64,000 bases of DNA from contig NZ_LZQD01000004.1 in NCBI RefSeq assembly GCF_001858025.1, forward strand, positions 341,743-405,742, given 5' to 3'. The notes below the pieces were generated by a model. That model was given only the letters and a program-made list of their open reading frames with translations, was not told the DNA's origin and ran no database searches. Shown piece after piece: positions 36,984 to 47,096 of this stretch. How positions within the stretch are numbered: the first letter of the stretch is position 1; every line of letters begins with the position of its first letter. This DNA comes from Trichormus sp. NMC-1. Its GTDB lineage: Bacteria; Cyanobacteriota; Cyanobacteriia; Cyanobacteriales; Nostocaceae. The position numbers and the translations under genes were made by a program.

Positions 36984-37029
36984 TATATTGGGGCGGATTT
37001 TCGCCCCTAGAAGCAGGTGACACCGTTTC

Positions 37030-37090
37030 ACTTTAAGATTGATACAAATGGACTGACGCGGGGACGAGGGGACGCGGGGACGCGGAGATT
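37030..37090. repeat. GACGCGG-type degenerate repeat
   Basis: GACGCGGGGACGAGGGGACG units between the acyltransferase and miaB genes. Confidence 0.6.
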
Positions 37091-37151
37091 CATTTGTAGC
37101 TTTACTTAAGTGAATTGATATAACCTCTTTGTCCGTTGCTATAATTACGAA

Positions 37152-37262
37152 TTATAGCCGTGGACAGGGTGGTTAGGACATCAATTGATAATGAAACTCT
37201 CACTACAAGAGGGTTTTACTCCTGACTCCTGTACGGGCGTATTGCAATACGCCCCTTCTAAC
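37152..37262 (+). repeat. Repeat family D, copy 1
   Basis: Starts AGCCGTGGACAGGGTGGTTA, continues through CATCAATTGATAATGAAACTC and AGAGGGTTTTACTCCTGACT. A reverse-oriented copy is at about 60815-60898. No coding capacity. Confidence 0.75.
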
Positions 37263-37272
37263 TCCTGCTATA

Positions 37273-37376
37273 CCTCATGTTCACTTCATTACTTATCAAA
37301 AAAGACTCACCGCGTCACCGCGTCAGCCCATCTCCGCGTCAGCCCTAATGATAAGTCTTTAACCGAACACAATATT
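37273..37376 (+). repeat. MITE-like element, family B, copy 2
   Basis: The right end ATGATAAGTCTTTAACCGAAC and left end TTACTTATCAAAAAAGACTC match the element that splits xisI at 42841-42945. The centre holds CCGCGTC repeats. Its right end runs into the TAA stop codon of miaB (37375-37377). Confidence 0.7.
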
Positions 37377-38739
37377 ACACCGTTACAACTTGCCGTACTT
37401 CCACTGGTTCTCCAGTCAAGCTAAAGGGGCGAACTTCGGTAATTTTCACTTTTACTATTTGCCCTTTGAGTTGATTGATATCGCCGGTGAAGAAAGTCAG
37501 ACGATTACCGCGAGTGCGTCCCATTACTTGGGTTTTATCTTTGGTATTTTGGTCTTCAACTAGTATTTCTTCAATTCTGCCAAAATAACGTTGCGATCGC
37601 TCGGCGGCTTTGACATTGACGAGATGATTTAATCTTTGTAAGCGATCGCTTTTGACTTCTTCACTCAATTGATTATCCCACAAGGCCGCAGGTGTTCCTG
37701 GACGGGGTGAATAAGCAGCAGTATTCAACAAATCAAAACCAATATCATCCACCAATTTCAGAGTATTTTCAAACTGGGCTTCTGTCTCTCCCGGAAAACC
37801 CACAATTGCATCTCCACTAATAGAGGCATCGGGCATATAGCGGCGGATAGTATCAATAATCCGGCGATATTTTTCTTGGGTATAACCTCGTGACATCGCC
37901 TTTAATAGCTCGTTATCACCAGACTGAAAAGGAATATGAAAATGTTCGCACACCTTTGGCAACTCTGCACAAGCCTTAATTAGCCGTTCTGTAAAATAAC
38001 GGGGATGACTTGTAGCAAAACGTAGTCGTTCAATTCCTGGCACATCATGTACATAATACAGTAAATCTGTCAATGTGTGCAGGTGACGACCTTCAGGAGT
38101 TGCACCTGGTAAATCTCTGCCGTAAGCATCAATATTTTGACCGAGTAGGGTAATTTCTTTATAACCTTGTTTACCTAATTCTGTGATTTCCGCCCGAATA
38201 GCTTCCGGTGTCCGCGACTGTTCCACGCCTCGCACGTTAGGAACCACGCAATAAGTACAACGTTCGTTACAGCCATAAATCACATTTACCCAAGCTGTCA
38301 CTTGACTATCTCGACGTGGTTGGGTGATATCTTCCATGATATGCACCTCTTCTGTAGCGACTACCTGATTGCCTTCAAAAACTGACTCTAGCAAATCTTT
38401 GAGACGATTAGCGTGTTGGGGTCCCATCACCAAATCTAATTCTGGTACACGTCGCAATAAAGCTTCTCCTTCTTGCTGGGCAACGCAACCAGCTACAATT
38501 AAAGTTAAATCTGGCTGTTCATGTTTGCGCTTTGCTTGTCTACCAAGATAAGAATAAACTTTCTGCTCGGCATTATCCCGAATTGTACAGGTATTATAAA
38601 GAATTACATTTGCATGATTTGGGTCTTCTGACCACTCAAAGCCCATGTCTTCTAAGATGCCTGCCATGCGCTCTGAGTCGGCTTTATTCATTTGGCAACC
38701 AAAGGTAGTAATGTGGTAGCGGCGGGATGAAGTGGTCAT
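37375..38739 (-). CDS. miaB: tRNA-2-methylthio-N6-dimethylallyladenosine synthase
   Basis: A 454-residue radical-SAM methylthiotransferase that modifies A37 of tRNAs reading UNN codons. The N-terminal MTTase domain supplies cluster cysteines in [25 protein letters not shown] and [10 protein letters not shown]. The radical-SAM triad is [13 protein letters not shown] (about residue 155). The [18 protein letters not shown] motif and a C-terminal TRAM domain are present. The length is standard. The stop codon coincides with the end of a MITE-like repeat. Confidence 0.97.
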   Translation of the reverse strand: MTTSSRRYHITTFGCQMNKADSERMAGILEDMGFEWSEDPNHANVILYNTCTIRDNAEQKVYSYLGRQAKRKHEQPDLTLIVAGCVAQQEGEALLRRVPELDLVMGPQHANRLKDLLESVFEGNQVVATEEVHIMEDITQPRRDSQVTAWVNVIYGCNERCTYCVVPNVRGVEQSRTPEAIRAEITELGKQGYKEITLLGQNIDAYGRDLPGATPEGRHLHTLTDLLYYVHDVPGIERLRFATSHPRYFTERLIKACAELPKVCEHFHIPFQSGDNELLKAMSRGYTQEKYRRIIDTIRRYMPDASISGDAIVGFPGETEAQFENTLKLVDDIGFDLLNTAAYSPRPGTPAALWDNQLSEEVKSDRLQRLNHLVNVKAAERSQRYFGRIEEILVEDQNTKDKTQVMGRTRGNRLTFFTGDINQLKGQIVKVKITEVRPFSLTGEPVEVRQVVTV

Positions 38740-38934
38740 GGGGAATTACGCTTAGTCAGTTATTGTATTTTACGTCCATTTACCATTCTATCGAAAGCTC
38801 TAGGTTACAGTGTAGATGGTTCACATCCGATTTTGACTTTGAGGAATATAAGTTTTGAACTTAATAGATTGATTCTTGATACAGTATTGATGCTGACCTA
38901 TGGGAACTATTGAAGGTTCTGAACCCAAATCACC

Positions 38935-39537
38935 ATGAAATCTCTGCACCGTCCTGATTTATACAGCTGGTCTTGTTTCAATCCTGCAAGAAATATTGAT
39001 TTCAATGGCTTTGCCTGGATTCGTCCAGAGGGTAATATTTTGATTGACCCAGTAGCTTTATCAAATCATGATTGGAATCACTTGGAATCTCTCGGTGGTG
39101 TGGTTTGGATTATTTTGACGAATTCGGATCATTTGAGGTCAGCAAAGGAAATTGCTAGTCAAACCTATGCCAAGATTGCTGGCCCGGCTGGGGAAAAGGA
39201 GTATTTTCCGATTTTATGCGATCGCTGGTTGATTGATGGTGAAGAGTTTGTCCCCGGACTGAAGGTGATAGAAATGCAAGGTTCCAAAACTCCCGGTGAG
39301 TTGGCCTTGTTGTTGGAGGAAAAGACCTTGATTACTGGGGATTTAGTGCGATCGCACAAAGCCGGTACCTTAACTATGTTATCAGATGAAAAGCTGATGA
39401 ATCGAGAACAAGCTGTGGCTTCTGTTCGCAGGTTGGCTGGTTTGGAGAAGGTGGAAGCGGTGCTAGTGGGCGATGGTTGGTCTATTTTTCGAGATGGGAG
39501 CGATCGTTTGCAGGAGTTGGTGGAGAGTTTGGGGTAA
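38935..39537 (+). CDS. MBL-fold-like protein lacking the canonical metal motif
   Basis: A 200-residue protein with the beta-lactamase-like order of elements: FNGFAWIRPEGNILIDPVA, then VVWIILTNSDHLRSAKEIA where HxHxDH would be, FVPGLKVIEMQGSKTPGELAL, and LITGDLVRSHKAG. Only one residue (His in SDH) of the first metal motif is left. Thus metal binding is doubtful, though the later Asp (GDLV) is kept. A ferredoxin-fused relative is the truncated gene at 34766. Confidence 0.75.
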   Translation: MKSLHRPDLYSWSCFNPARNIDFNGFAWIRPEGNILIDPVALSNHDWNHLESLGGVVWIILTNSDHLRSAKEIASQTYAKIAGPAGEKEYFPILCDRWLIDGEEFVPGLKVIEMQGSKTPGELALLLEEKTLITGDLVRSHKAGTLTMLSDEKLMNREQAVASVRRLAGLEKVEAVLVGDGWSIFRDGSDRLQELVESLG

Positions 39538-39586
39538 AGACTATTCTGCTAAAAACTGCTTTATTTCATCTTTCTAATTTCAGTTG

Positions 39587-42559
39587 ATGAGAATACATAT
39601 GATTGTGAAAAAACTCAAAACCTATTGGTCAAGTACTTTGAAACACCTGCAAGTTTTTCAGGCTTGGAATCTGGGGAATTTAGCGAACCAAAAAATCATT
39701 TTGTATGGAGCCTACTTTTTAATTGGGATGAGTTTAGGATCACTTTTGGGATTATTTAAATATCCAACAATTATTAATATTTTAGCTATATTTTCCTGGA
39801 TTGAATCTTGTTTAAATTGGATAATTTCTATATCACCTAACACTGGCTTTCTCTCAGACATAGTAGCTTTTCAAGCGGCAATAATCGCTATTGCTATACC
39901 TCTCAGCTTGGAAATTATTTCTCGAATATCTGAGCGATATCAATCAGGAGTTATTACAAAGAAATTTAGCCAAGAGTCGGAAATTAAGCTGCTGCCAATA
40001 TTGTTAACTATAGATATAGTAGCTGCTATTATCCTAAAATTTTTCATTCCGGCTGATTCAATTTCTGGGTATGGAAAAATTCTTGCCTGGATTACTTTTA
40101 TCATTTTTATATTTACGATTTATATACTCTATAAATTTTTTGCTACCCTTCGACGTTATATCACCGATACTAATTTTTTATTAGATGAGCTTTTCAATGA
40201 TATGGGAGAATTACTTACTCCCCAAACCCAAAATAAGAAAGTAGATAATGAAGGTTTGAAATTAAAACAAAAACAATTTGTTGAAGCTCTGGAAGCTATT
40301 GGTGATATTTTAGTATTTGAAACAAAGAATAAGAAAGGAGAAGAAAACATCAAAACAGGACTAAATAGAATTAGAGAGAAAATCGGACAATTTCTGGAGA
40401 TACAAAAAAGTAGACCTGAAGAATTTGAGCGATTACTTTTATCTCAAGATTTCTTTGATATATATGATCAGGATCGAACTAATGCTCAACTACTATTGAA
40501 ATTAGATACTAAAAAACATCTTGTTTCATTTACAGCAGCAGTAAATCAACTTTTGAGAATACGCGAAGCAGCTTTAGAAGTAAACAATGCTGAAATTGAG
40601 TGGTTTGTAACTGCTGATATTATTTCGTTACTTAGAGATATATCCCAGATTCCTAATAATAATTTGCTTGTAGAACAATTGCTTAAAAATCTTGCTGAAC
40701 TCAGAAGAAATACTAATCAAAATCAAAGCGGTTCAGCACATCTGGTTTCAATAAGCTGGTACATTACTATAGTATTTAATGATTTATTTGATCTTTCATA
40801 TTTGGATTTATTTGATAGATACTTTTTTTACGGAATTCAAGATATTATATCTAATAATAAAACTTCCCTATTTAAAAGTTTGGTATCTAATTTAATAAAC
40901 TCTATAACACTACACGATTCAAGTTATGAAAATATTGATAATTATATATCATTTGTTAGAGGGTGCAATTATCAAAAATACAAAGAAATAGATGAAACAT
41001 ATCACATAAGGAGTAAAATAAATAATTTAAAGCAGCAAATTCAACATATTCGTACAAGAGATCAGCTAATTAGCTGTCTAAAAATTGTTAATGAAGTAGT
41101 AGAATTATTACAACCTTGCTTTAATGACGTTCAAAAAGAGGAAGCTCAACAAAAAGAAGATAAACTTCGAGAGGATATTACTTCTAATTTCAAGTTTAAT
41201 AACCTTATAGATATTATTTTTGGTGCTGGAGCATATTGTATTTTTAAACAAAGATATGACTATATTAAATATCTATGGAATTTCAAGCAACCACATGATT
41301 CGGAAGCAACTTGGGTAGGGCATGATATTCTTCCTACTTCGATTGGAAACTTAATCAACTTTTATTTTGAAATAAATCGTATTCAAAGAGATTTTTGCCT
41401 TTTTTGGGAAGATCGTCACGGAAGTGAACTCTACTATAAACAATATTTTTTGCTGCTATCGCTTAGAGAATTTCAAAAAAATAATCGGACAGAAATAATT
41501 AATCAATTTAGATTATCAGACACTTTGGATTCCCGCGAATTAAATAATATAATTTACTCAGTAGATAGCTTTATTAAACTTGCTAATAAACTCAAAGAAG
41601 ATACTGAAAATTTAAGAATACTTGGACTGAACATTAATAATATTGAATCTGTATTAATTCCATTTTTACAGACTTTGAAACCAAAAGCTGAAGAACGGAT
41701 AAAAAGTTTACTAAGAACTAAAAATATCAGTTCTAAGAAAGTCGCTGAATTTAAAAGAAATTTTACTGAGAGCTTTAATAAATCAACAATAATTAGAAAT
41801 ATTCTCAGTTATCATGGATTGTGTGAAGATAGAATTCATGCAGGTTTAGAAATTGGAATTAACCCATTTGGTATAATAGAGATTTCAGAAAAAGCTGCTT
41901 TTTTTGAAGAATGGTATTTGCGATATTCTGATATGGGTATTACCTATGGTAGAGACTTAGCAATATGGGAAAATTTAAGAATTATAGAAGAAATAGAAAA
42001 TTTGTGCCAAGAGATTGATATCAGTCAGTTTGACGCAGCAATTGATGTATTTAAAGAAAATCTAGATAATATAATTATCCTAACTATAAATTTGGATATG
42101 AATAGTCTTCTTCCAAATAGAGCCAACTTCAAATCCAAGCAGCAAAATGATTGTCCAAAAATAGAATTGAAAGGTTTTCAGGGATGCTATAAAATCGAAA
42201 ATTTTGATATTCCAATCTTTACTGTGTATGACTATACTGGTAATCAAAGAATTTTAATCCTTGATAAGTCTAAACTTGGTAAACTAGTTCAGTATTCACC
42301 CAGCAATGGGAGCGAGAAAGAAGAATTGACAGGTATATTTCATATTAGTATCCAGTCTTTTTCAGAAAATCAAGAACTAATGAATGATTTCCTACAAAAT
42401 CCGCAACCCTGGTTAACAGATTTGGGTAATCAAATCCAACAAAAAGAATATCTGGAAGAAAAAGTTAAAATCGAAATTTATGAAAAATTCCAATTTGAGC
42501 AACATCACAACTTTCAGGGGTATTTAATAAAATTACCTTATCAAGATTCCTATAATTGA
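39587..42559 (+). CDS. Large membrane protein of unknown function
   Basis: About 990 residues. The first 200 contain five hydrophobic segments (about 38-57, 62-80, 90-112, 134-155 and 168-187). The remaining 790 residues are charged, Lys/Glu/Ile/Asn-rich and mostly helical, ending in a short globular part (SIQSFSENQELMNDFLQNPQ) with no recognisable domain. No nuclease, ATPase or protease motif was seen. Codon use is markedly AT-rich compared with miaB next door, which suggests horizontal acquisition. Start is ambiguous among TTG 39584, ATG 39587 and ATG 39599. Confidence 0.8.
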   Translation: MRIHMIVKKLKTYWSSTLKHLQVFQAWNLGNLANQKIILYGAYFLIGMSLGSLLGLFKYPTIINILAIFSWIESCLNWIISISPNTGFLSDIVAFQAAIIAIAIPLSLEIISRISERYQSGVITKKFSQESEIKLLPILLTIDIVAAIILKFFIPADSISGYGKILAWITFIIFIFTIYILYKFFATLRRYITDTNFLLDELFNDMGELLTPQTQNKKVDNEGLKLKQKQFVEALEAIGDILVFETKNKKGEENIKTGLNRIREKIGQFLEIQKSRPEEFERLLLSQDFFDIYDQDRTNAQLLLKLDTKKHLVSFTAAVNQLLRIREAALEVNNAEIEWFVTADIISLLRDISQIPNNNLLVEQLLKNLAELRRNTNQNQSGSAHLVSISWYITIVFNDLFDLSYLDLFDRYFFYGIQDIISNNKTSLFKSLVSNLINSITLHDSSYENIDNYISFVRGCNYQKYKEIDETYHIRSKINNLKQQIQHIRTRDQLISCLKIVNEVVELLQPCFNDVQKEEAQQKEDKLREDITSNFKFNNLIDIIFGAGAYCIFKQRYDYIKYLWNFKQPHDSEATWVGHDILPTSIGNLINFYFEINRIQRDFCLFWEDRHGSELYYKQYFLLLSLREFQKNNRTEIINQFRLSDTLDSRELNNIIYSVDSFIKLANKLKEDTENLRILGLNINNIESVLIPFLQTLKPKAEERIKSLLRTKNISSKKVAEFKRNFTESFNKSTIIRNILSYHGLCEDRIHAGLEIGINPFGIIEISEKAAFFEEWYLRYSDMGITYGRDLAIWENLRIIEEIENLCQEIDISQFDAAIDVFKENLDNIIILTINLDMNSLLPNRANFKSKQQNDCPKIELKGFQGCYKIENFDIPIFTVYDYTGNQRILILDKSKLGKLVQYSPSNGSEKEELTGIFHISIQSFSENQELMNDFLQNPQPWLTDLGNQIQQKEYLEEKVKIEIYEKFQFEQHHNFQGYLIKLPYQDSYN

Positions 42560-42702
42560 AATAACTTTATCTCATAACAATAAGTAGGTGAATAGAAAAA
42601 TTTAAAGGTATGTGAAGAAAAGTAAAATCGCTCAAAACTCTCTTCCTGTTCCCTGTTCCCTTACCCCAACGACAATTTTTAACGCCCACCTACTTATGTT
42701 CT

Positions 42703-43146
42703 ATGACAAAGTTAGAAGATTATCGCCAATATATTCAGCAAATCCTGACGAAGTACCCCAGTTATAAACCTGCTTATAGAGAAATTAAAGTAGAGACAAT
42801 CTTCCATACACAAAGGGATCATGATCAGATTGTCCATATTATATCAAGTCCGGCTAATTGCTGATCAAAAAAACTCTCCGCGTAAGAGCGTCCCTGTGTA
42901 AAAGCGCGGTTCCCTAATGATAAATCTTTAACCGGACATGATATGATTGGCTGGGAAAATCAATGTCGAGTATATAGCTGTTCTCTGCACCTCGACATTA
43001 AAAATGAAAAAAAATTGGATTTAATGGAATGGAAAATAAGTTGATATTGCTGAAGAATTAGTTCAACTCGGTATTCCCAAAATAAAACATTGTCATCGGG
43101 TTTCATTCCCCTTTTATGCGAACATTCACAGAATATGCAATAGGTT
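42703..43146 (+). pseudogene. xisI pseudogene interrupted by a MITE-like element
   Basis: The left part encodes MTKLEDYRQYIQQILTKYP... ending at QIVHI, matching the first half of XisI. After a 105-bp insertion it resumes with IGWENQCRVYSCSLHLDIKN, then a stop, then in another frame DIAEELVQLGIPKIKHCH, the XisI core. Thus the gene is broken by insertion and further frameshifts. No xisH remains upstream; the large membrane gene lies there. Confidence 0.85.
42841..42945 (+). mobile_element. MITE-like element, family B, copy 1 (inserted in xisI)
   Basis: 105 bp with terminal inverted repeats ATATCAAGTCCGGCTAA and TTAACCGGACATGATAT. ATT at 42838-42840 and 42946-42948 may be a 3-bp target duplication. 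The interior includes CTCCGCGTAAGAGCG and CCCTAATGATAAATC. It cleanly splits the XisI coding pattern (HI | GWEN), so insertion here is directly visible. Confidence 0.85.
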
Positions 43147-43159
43147 AAACTAGAAACAT

Positions 43160-43498
43160 TTACAATTCAATTAACTTAAAGCCCCAAATTTTCAAAACAG
43201 TAGTTGCTATTTCTGGATCTACACCATCATAAGCCTCCCATTCCGAGTTCTGATCTTTAGGATGTCCATCACCTACATGACCTGCAACTTTTATCACCGG
43301 AACACCCACCATGTAATCACGTTCCATTCCTTTGGGGAGAGCTAGTTGAATTCTGCGGCCTACGAACTTTGATGTACTAGTTTTAGCCACAGATTCACGA
43401 ACTAAACAAATATCACCAGCAGTCCCCCAAGTAGTTTGGTAGATGTGGAGGAACGATATATAACTTTCTGGTTTGATGGCTCTTTTGAGAACTTGCAT
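43160..43498 (-). CDS. Hypothetical protein
   Basis: 112 residues without signal peptide or membrane segment. The chain opens MQVLKRAIKPESYISFLHIY. A central RRIQLALPKGMERDYMVGVPV segment and a C-terminal DPEIATTVLKIWGFKLI look globular. Codon use is normal and the frame is well-formed, so I believe it is a gene, but I recognise no family. It is flanked by the xisI pseudogene and msrB. Confidence 0.6.
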   Translation of the reverse strand: MQVLKRAIKPESYISFLHIYQTTWGTAGDICLVRESVAKTSTSKFVGRRIQLALPKGMERDYMVGVPVIKVAGHVGDGHPKDQNSEWEAYDGVDPEIATTVLKIWGFKLIEL

Positions 43499-43618
43499 TA
43501 TCTAATCCTTACTTATCGTTTTTGGTTCAACAATTTCATTAAAACCTCATCAGAAACAACTACAAGTTTCAATACTAGACACGGTTTCCATGACAATTTC
43601 CTCCCTATAATAAAATAA

Positions 43619-43642
43619 AACAAGGAGTTTAACCCCCTTGTT
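43619..43642 (-). terminator. Intrinsic terminator downstream of msrB
   Basis: On the minus strand AACAAGG pairs with CCTTGTT around a 10-nt loop and is followed by TTTATTTTATT. It lies 39 bp beyond the msrB stop. Confidence 0.75.
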
Positions 43643-43680
43643 AAAATTTAAAAGTTTAAAAGTTGAGGCGTATTAGTAAT

Positions 43681-44172
43681 TTACGCAGGTGTAAACTGCA
43701 ATGATACACCGTTCATACAGTAACGCAGACCTGTTGGTTTAGGTCCATCATTGAACACGTGGCCTAAATGTCCACCACAATTACTGCAATGTACTTCAAC
43801 TCTAGTCATGAAAAATGAGCGATCCGTAGTGGTCGCGATCGCACCCTCAATCGGTTTAAAAAAGCTCGGCCAGCCAGTACCACTGTCAAACTTGCCTTCT
43901 GAGGTAAACAAAGCTTGTCCACATCCAGCACAAACATAAGTACCTGGAGCGTAATTTTTGTCCAGGGGGCTAGTGTGAGGGCGTTCTGTCCCATGTTTCC
44001 GCAACACGTGAAACTGTTCCGGCGTTAAAATCGATTTCCACTCGGTTTCTGATTTCGTCACTGCAAACTCAGTCTGAGATGCCATACTTTCTGAACTCCA
44101 ATTGATATAACGTGAAAAAAAGGCCGTACCCACTAGAACGGCACTAATTTGCAAAAAATGGCGTTTGTCCAT
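43681..44172 (-). CDS. msrB: Peptide-methionine (R)-S-oxide reductase, exported form
   Basis: 163 residues. Reduces methionine-R-sulfoxide in oxidised proteins. Two zinc CxxC motifs (VCAGCGQ and HCSNCGGH) and the catalytic Cys in GLRYCMNGVSL are present, with GTGWPSFFKP between. An N-terminal hydrophobic segment after MDKRHFLQISAVLVGTAFF suggests export or membrane anchoring to the periplasm or lumen. The cytoplasmic form lacks this. Confidence 0.95.
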   Translation of the reverse strand: MDKRHFLQISAVLVGTAFFSRYINWSSESMASQTEFAVTKSETEWKSILTPEQFHVLRKHGTERPHTSPLDKNYAPGTYVCAGCGQALFTSEGKFDSGTGWPSFFKPIEGAIATTTDRSFFMTRVEVHCSNCGGHLGHVFNDGPKPTGLRYCMNGVSLQFTPA

Positions 44173-44224
44173 ATATCTATTATTTGCTATTTTTCTCTTC
44201 TAGAGCCAACCTACTTCAGCCAGA

Positions 44225-44280
44225 GATTCACCGAAGAGGATGCGGAGACGCGGGGACACGGGGACGCGGAGAGTTCCCTT
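44225..44280. repeat. GACGCGG/GACACGG degenerate repeat
   Basis: GGAGACGCGGGGACACGGGG units between msrB and the amidotransferase gene. Confidence 0.6.
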
Positions 44281-44471
44281 GACTCACCGATAAGTTCTCA
44301 ACTCCAATAGGATGGCTATAGAATTGGGATAAAACTCTTTTCCCCTGCTCCCTGCCTTATAATTGCTAAGTGTGAAATATTTAAAGTAAAGCGATCGCAT
44401 CAACATAGATCAGTTATTCTGAAGTATCTTTGTCCACAGTTATTAATTTAAACATCAGAACTGCAACACTA

Positions 44472-45245
44472 ATGTGCCAACTGCTGGGAATGAACTGCAA
44501 TGTGCCAACGGATATTTGCTTTTCCTTTGAAGGGTTTTCTGCACGAGGAGGCAAAACCGATGAACATAGTGATGGTTGGGGCATTGCTTTTTTTGAAGGT
44601 AAAGGATGCCGGATTTTTCTCGATGCCAAACCCTCTATAGATTCTCCTCTAGCAGAGTTAGTAAGGCGCTATCCCATCCACTCTACCCATGTGATTGCCC
44701 ATATCCGCAAAGCTACCCAAGGTGAAGTCATCCTAGAAAACTGTCATCCTTTCCGTCGGGAACTGTGGGGAAGATATTGGGTATTTGCCCATAATGGTAA
44801 CTTGCCAGATTTTCAAGTTGAAAGTAACGGTATTTTTCAACCTGTAGGTGACACAGATAGCGAACAAGCATTTTGCTTGATACTCAACACTTTACGAGAA
44901 AATTTTCCTCAAGGACAACCTCCTTTAGAAGAACTTTATCAAATACTGCGTAAAATTACGGTACAAATAGCATCGATAGGCGTTTTTAACTATCTACTAT
45001 CAGATGGAGAACATTTCTTTACTCATTGCTCAACCAAACTCTGCTACATTATCCGACAAGCGCCTTTTGCAGCTGCTCACTTAATTGATGAAGATATGAC
45101 TGTCGATTTTAGTGAATTGACAACAAAGCGCGATCGCGTTGCTATCATTGCCACTACACCCCTTACTGATAACGAAGTTTGGACACCAATCCAACCAGGA
45201 GAACTATTAATATTTCAGGACGGTTTACCACTCAAATTTAAGTAA
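44472..45245 (+). CDS. Class II glutamine amidotransferase (YafJ-like)
   Basis: About 257 residues. The start is ATG 44472 because it places Cys at position 2 (MCQLLGMNCN), the N-terminal nucleophile required after Met removal. A longer frame from 44430 would bury it. Typical motifs are DEHSDGWGIAFF, HVIAHIRKATQG, ENCHPF and FAHNGNLPDF. It hydrolyses glutamine to ammonia or related amides; the acceptor partner is unknown and no synthetase domain is attached. Confidence 0.92.
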   Translation: MCQLLGMNCNVPTDICFSFEGFSARGGKTDEHSDGWGIAFFEGKGCRIFLDAKPSIDSPLAELVRRYPIHSTHVIAHIRKATQGEVILENCHPFRRELWGRYWVFAHNGNLPDFQVESNGIFQPVGDTDSEQAFCLILNTLRENFPQGQPPLEELYQILRKITVQIASIGVFNYLLSDGEHFFTHCSTKLCYIIRQAPFAAAHLIDEDMTVDFSELTTKRDRVAIIATTPLTDNEVWTPIQPGELLIFQDGLPLKFK

Positions 45246-45252
45246 TTCGTTC

Positions 45253-45371
45253 AGGAGAATACAGCAGAATTCAGGAGTCAGTAGAGGCGTTTCGCCGAAA
45301 CGTCTCTACTGGCTTGCTGTCTAGGTTTCAATTTTGATTCTGTACCTCATTGATCTGCAATCTGCTATATC
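45253..45371 (+). repeat. MITE-like element, family C, copy 2
   Basis: Starts ATACAGCAGAATTCAGGAG and ends near CTGCTATAT. It shares TCTAGGTTTCAATTTTGATT with the copy at 30686-30784 in opposite orientation. A GTAGAGGCGTTTCG/CGAAACGTCTCTAC hairpin is inserted in its middle. It runs up to the stop codon of the PatA-like gene. Confidence 0.7.
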
Positions 45372-46550
45372 TTAATCATATAATACCAACTCAGGTATAT
45401 TTATATCTGATGGTTTAGTCTGTAAATACTGATGTAATATCTGCGTTAAGTCGTCATTATATATAGGTTTGTTAATAAAACCATTAGCCCCAAATACCTT
45501 AGCCCTGAATCTATCAAAAACACCTTCACTACCTGTTAATATGATAATTGGTGTATGGGCAAAATAAGAACAGCGTCGTAATTGTTCGCACATTTGGTAA
45601 CCACTAATAACTGGCATGATCAAATCTAAAAATATCAGGTCTGGACGATTTTGAATTAGCATCGGTAGAGCTTGTAACGGATCTTGAATGCCAATAAATC
45701 TCATCCCGTTAGATGTAATAATACTCTCTAATATTTTACAAACTTGAAGACAATCATCAACACAGGCAATCAGAGGAGAATTTTTATGATTTAGTTGTTG
45801 ATAATTACCACTTTTTTTGATTTTTATTATTGATGATGGCAAATCAGGTATTTCTATAAGTTCAACACTTCCTTTATCAATAAACGGTCGCAATGAATTA
45901 GTCACAGCTAACACACTTTGCTTCATTTTGGCAGATAAGTCCCATAGAGTATATTGACCATTTATCAATCTCTCAAAGTTTTTGTAGAAACTTTTACTTA
46001 CTTGCTGTCTCAGTTTTTCCGGCTTGCGTATAACTGGTGATAAATTAGGAGAAATCCTTCTTAAACCAGCTTGTGACCAGTCATACCAGGAATCTTGCAT
46101 TTCCTTGATAAACATATTTGTACTGGTGGAAATCATCAGTGCTTTTAAAATTGTGTCTTGGTTGATTTCGCAACTTAAGTCAGCAATATTTACCTGTTGA
46201 GCTAAATCAAATAAAATTTCCCCGATAGTATTGATAACAAAATCATTAAATTGTTGCTGGTTGATCTGACCTGTATGATATGAGTTTTCTAGCAGTAAAT
46301 AATCCCAATACTCAATTAAGATATTCTCATCCCGTAGCTCAATTTTATCAATATCAATTTCTGGACAAATTAAAGTCATATTTCTCAGCCAACGTCTACG
46401 AGGATGAACTCCTCCTGTTGCCCAAACTATCTGACCTAGTTGATAATAGAAAGCCCATTTGTTTCCCTGTACATCCTGAATACTTAGCTGTCCATTGTAT
46501 TGCAATAGACTACATTTTTTGAATTCTTGCAATAATGTATCCAAGTTCAT
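45372..46550 (-). CDS. PatA-type response regulator (DUF4388 plus receiver)
   Basis: 392 residues. The N-terminal half (about 1-120) is a PATAN/DUF4388-like domain (CSLLQYNGQLSIQDVQGNKW). The C-terminal receiver (about 258-378) has Asp265/Asp266, phosphoacceptor Asp309 (LIFLDLIMP), the TGS turn and Lys in FINKPI. Relatives control pattern formation (PatA) and pilus-based phototaxis (PixG/PilG type) in cyanobacteria. Here no chemotaxis kinase genes are adjacent, so it is an orphan regulator. Confidence 0.88.
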   Translation of the reverse strand: MNLDTLLQEFKKCSLLQYNGQLSIQDVQGNKWAFYYQLGQIVWATGGVHPRRRWLRNMTLICPEIDIDKIELRDENILIEYWDYLLLENSYHTGQINQQQFNDFVINTIGEILFDLAQQVNIADLSCEINQDTILKALMISTSTNMFIKEMQDSWYDWSQAGLRRISPNLSPVIRKPEKLRQQVSKSFYKNFERLINGQYTLWDLSAKMKQSVLAVTNSLRPFIDKGSVELIEIPDLPSSIIKIKKSGNYQQLNHKNSPLIACVDDCLQVCKILESIITSNGMRFIGIQDPLQALPMLIQNRPDLIFLDLIMPVISGYQMCEQLRRCSYFAHTPIIILTGSEGVFDRFRAKVFGANGFINKPIYNDDLTQILHQYLQTKPSDINIPELVLYD

Positions 46551-47096
46551 GACTTTTTACTTACTTACTACATATTTTTTTGTATCATTTCGTTAATCAA
46601 ATCAAGTATTAGCGAAATTAAATTTTGTTTAAAACTAAGTTATTTCAGTGTTGATGCGGTTAATCATCTATTACTCTCAATGATACACTCACCAAACACA
46701 TAAGGTAAATTGGTAGTTAATTGATAAGCAAGAGAAAATAGCGGTGTATGGATTTTTTAAGCGCACACTACTTTAGCTCTAGCTTGGGTGGCATTAGCCA
46801 GACGCACCAATAAAAGATAAAAAAAGCAAATCTAGTAATAATGTATATTAAAATCTATACAAATAATAGCATACAGAATAGTATTATTAACCAAAGCCGT
46901 ATAAACACTGAATTCATAGATATGTGTTCACACATTGCTCCTGTAGTAAGAATTTTACCGTCTTTTCTTAGTTCCACAATACGCTGGCTGTTAGAGCCAA
47001 AAATATTAAATTGTGTAGCGATCGCTTGACAATCAAGACAGTCGCTACAATTATTCTTAACTGAACTGTATGGACTCAGTTCTATAGTAGATAGAT
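46551..47096. other. Intergenic region with possible gene relics
   Basis: AT-rich. Near 46920-47030 both strands give gene-like peptides; on the minus strand ATQFNIFGSNSQRIVELRKD is the more natural one, but I cannot place it. Confidence 0.4.

Noticed and set aside
42841-42945. Possible CRISPR-like repeat
   Set aside because: No regularly spaced repeats with unique spacers; it is a single inverted-repeat element.
46841-47029. 62-codon plus-strand frame or its antisense as a gene
   Set aside because: Both strands give plausible short peptides, but neither has a family or a ribosome site.
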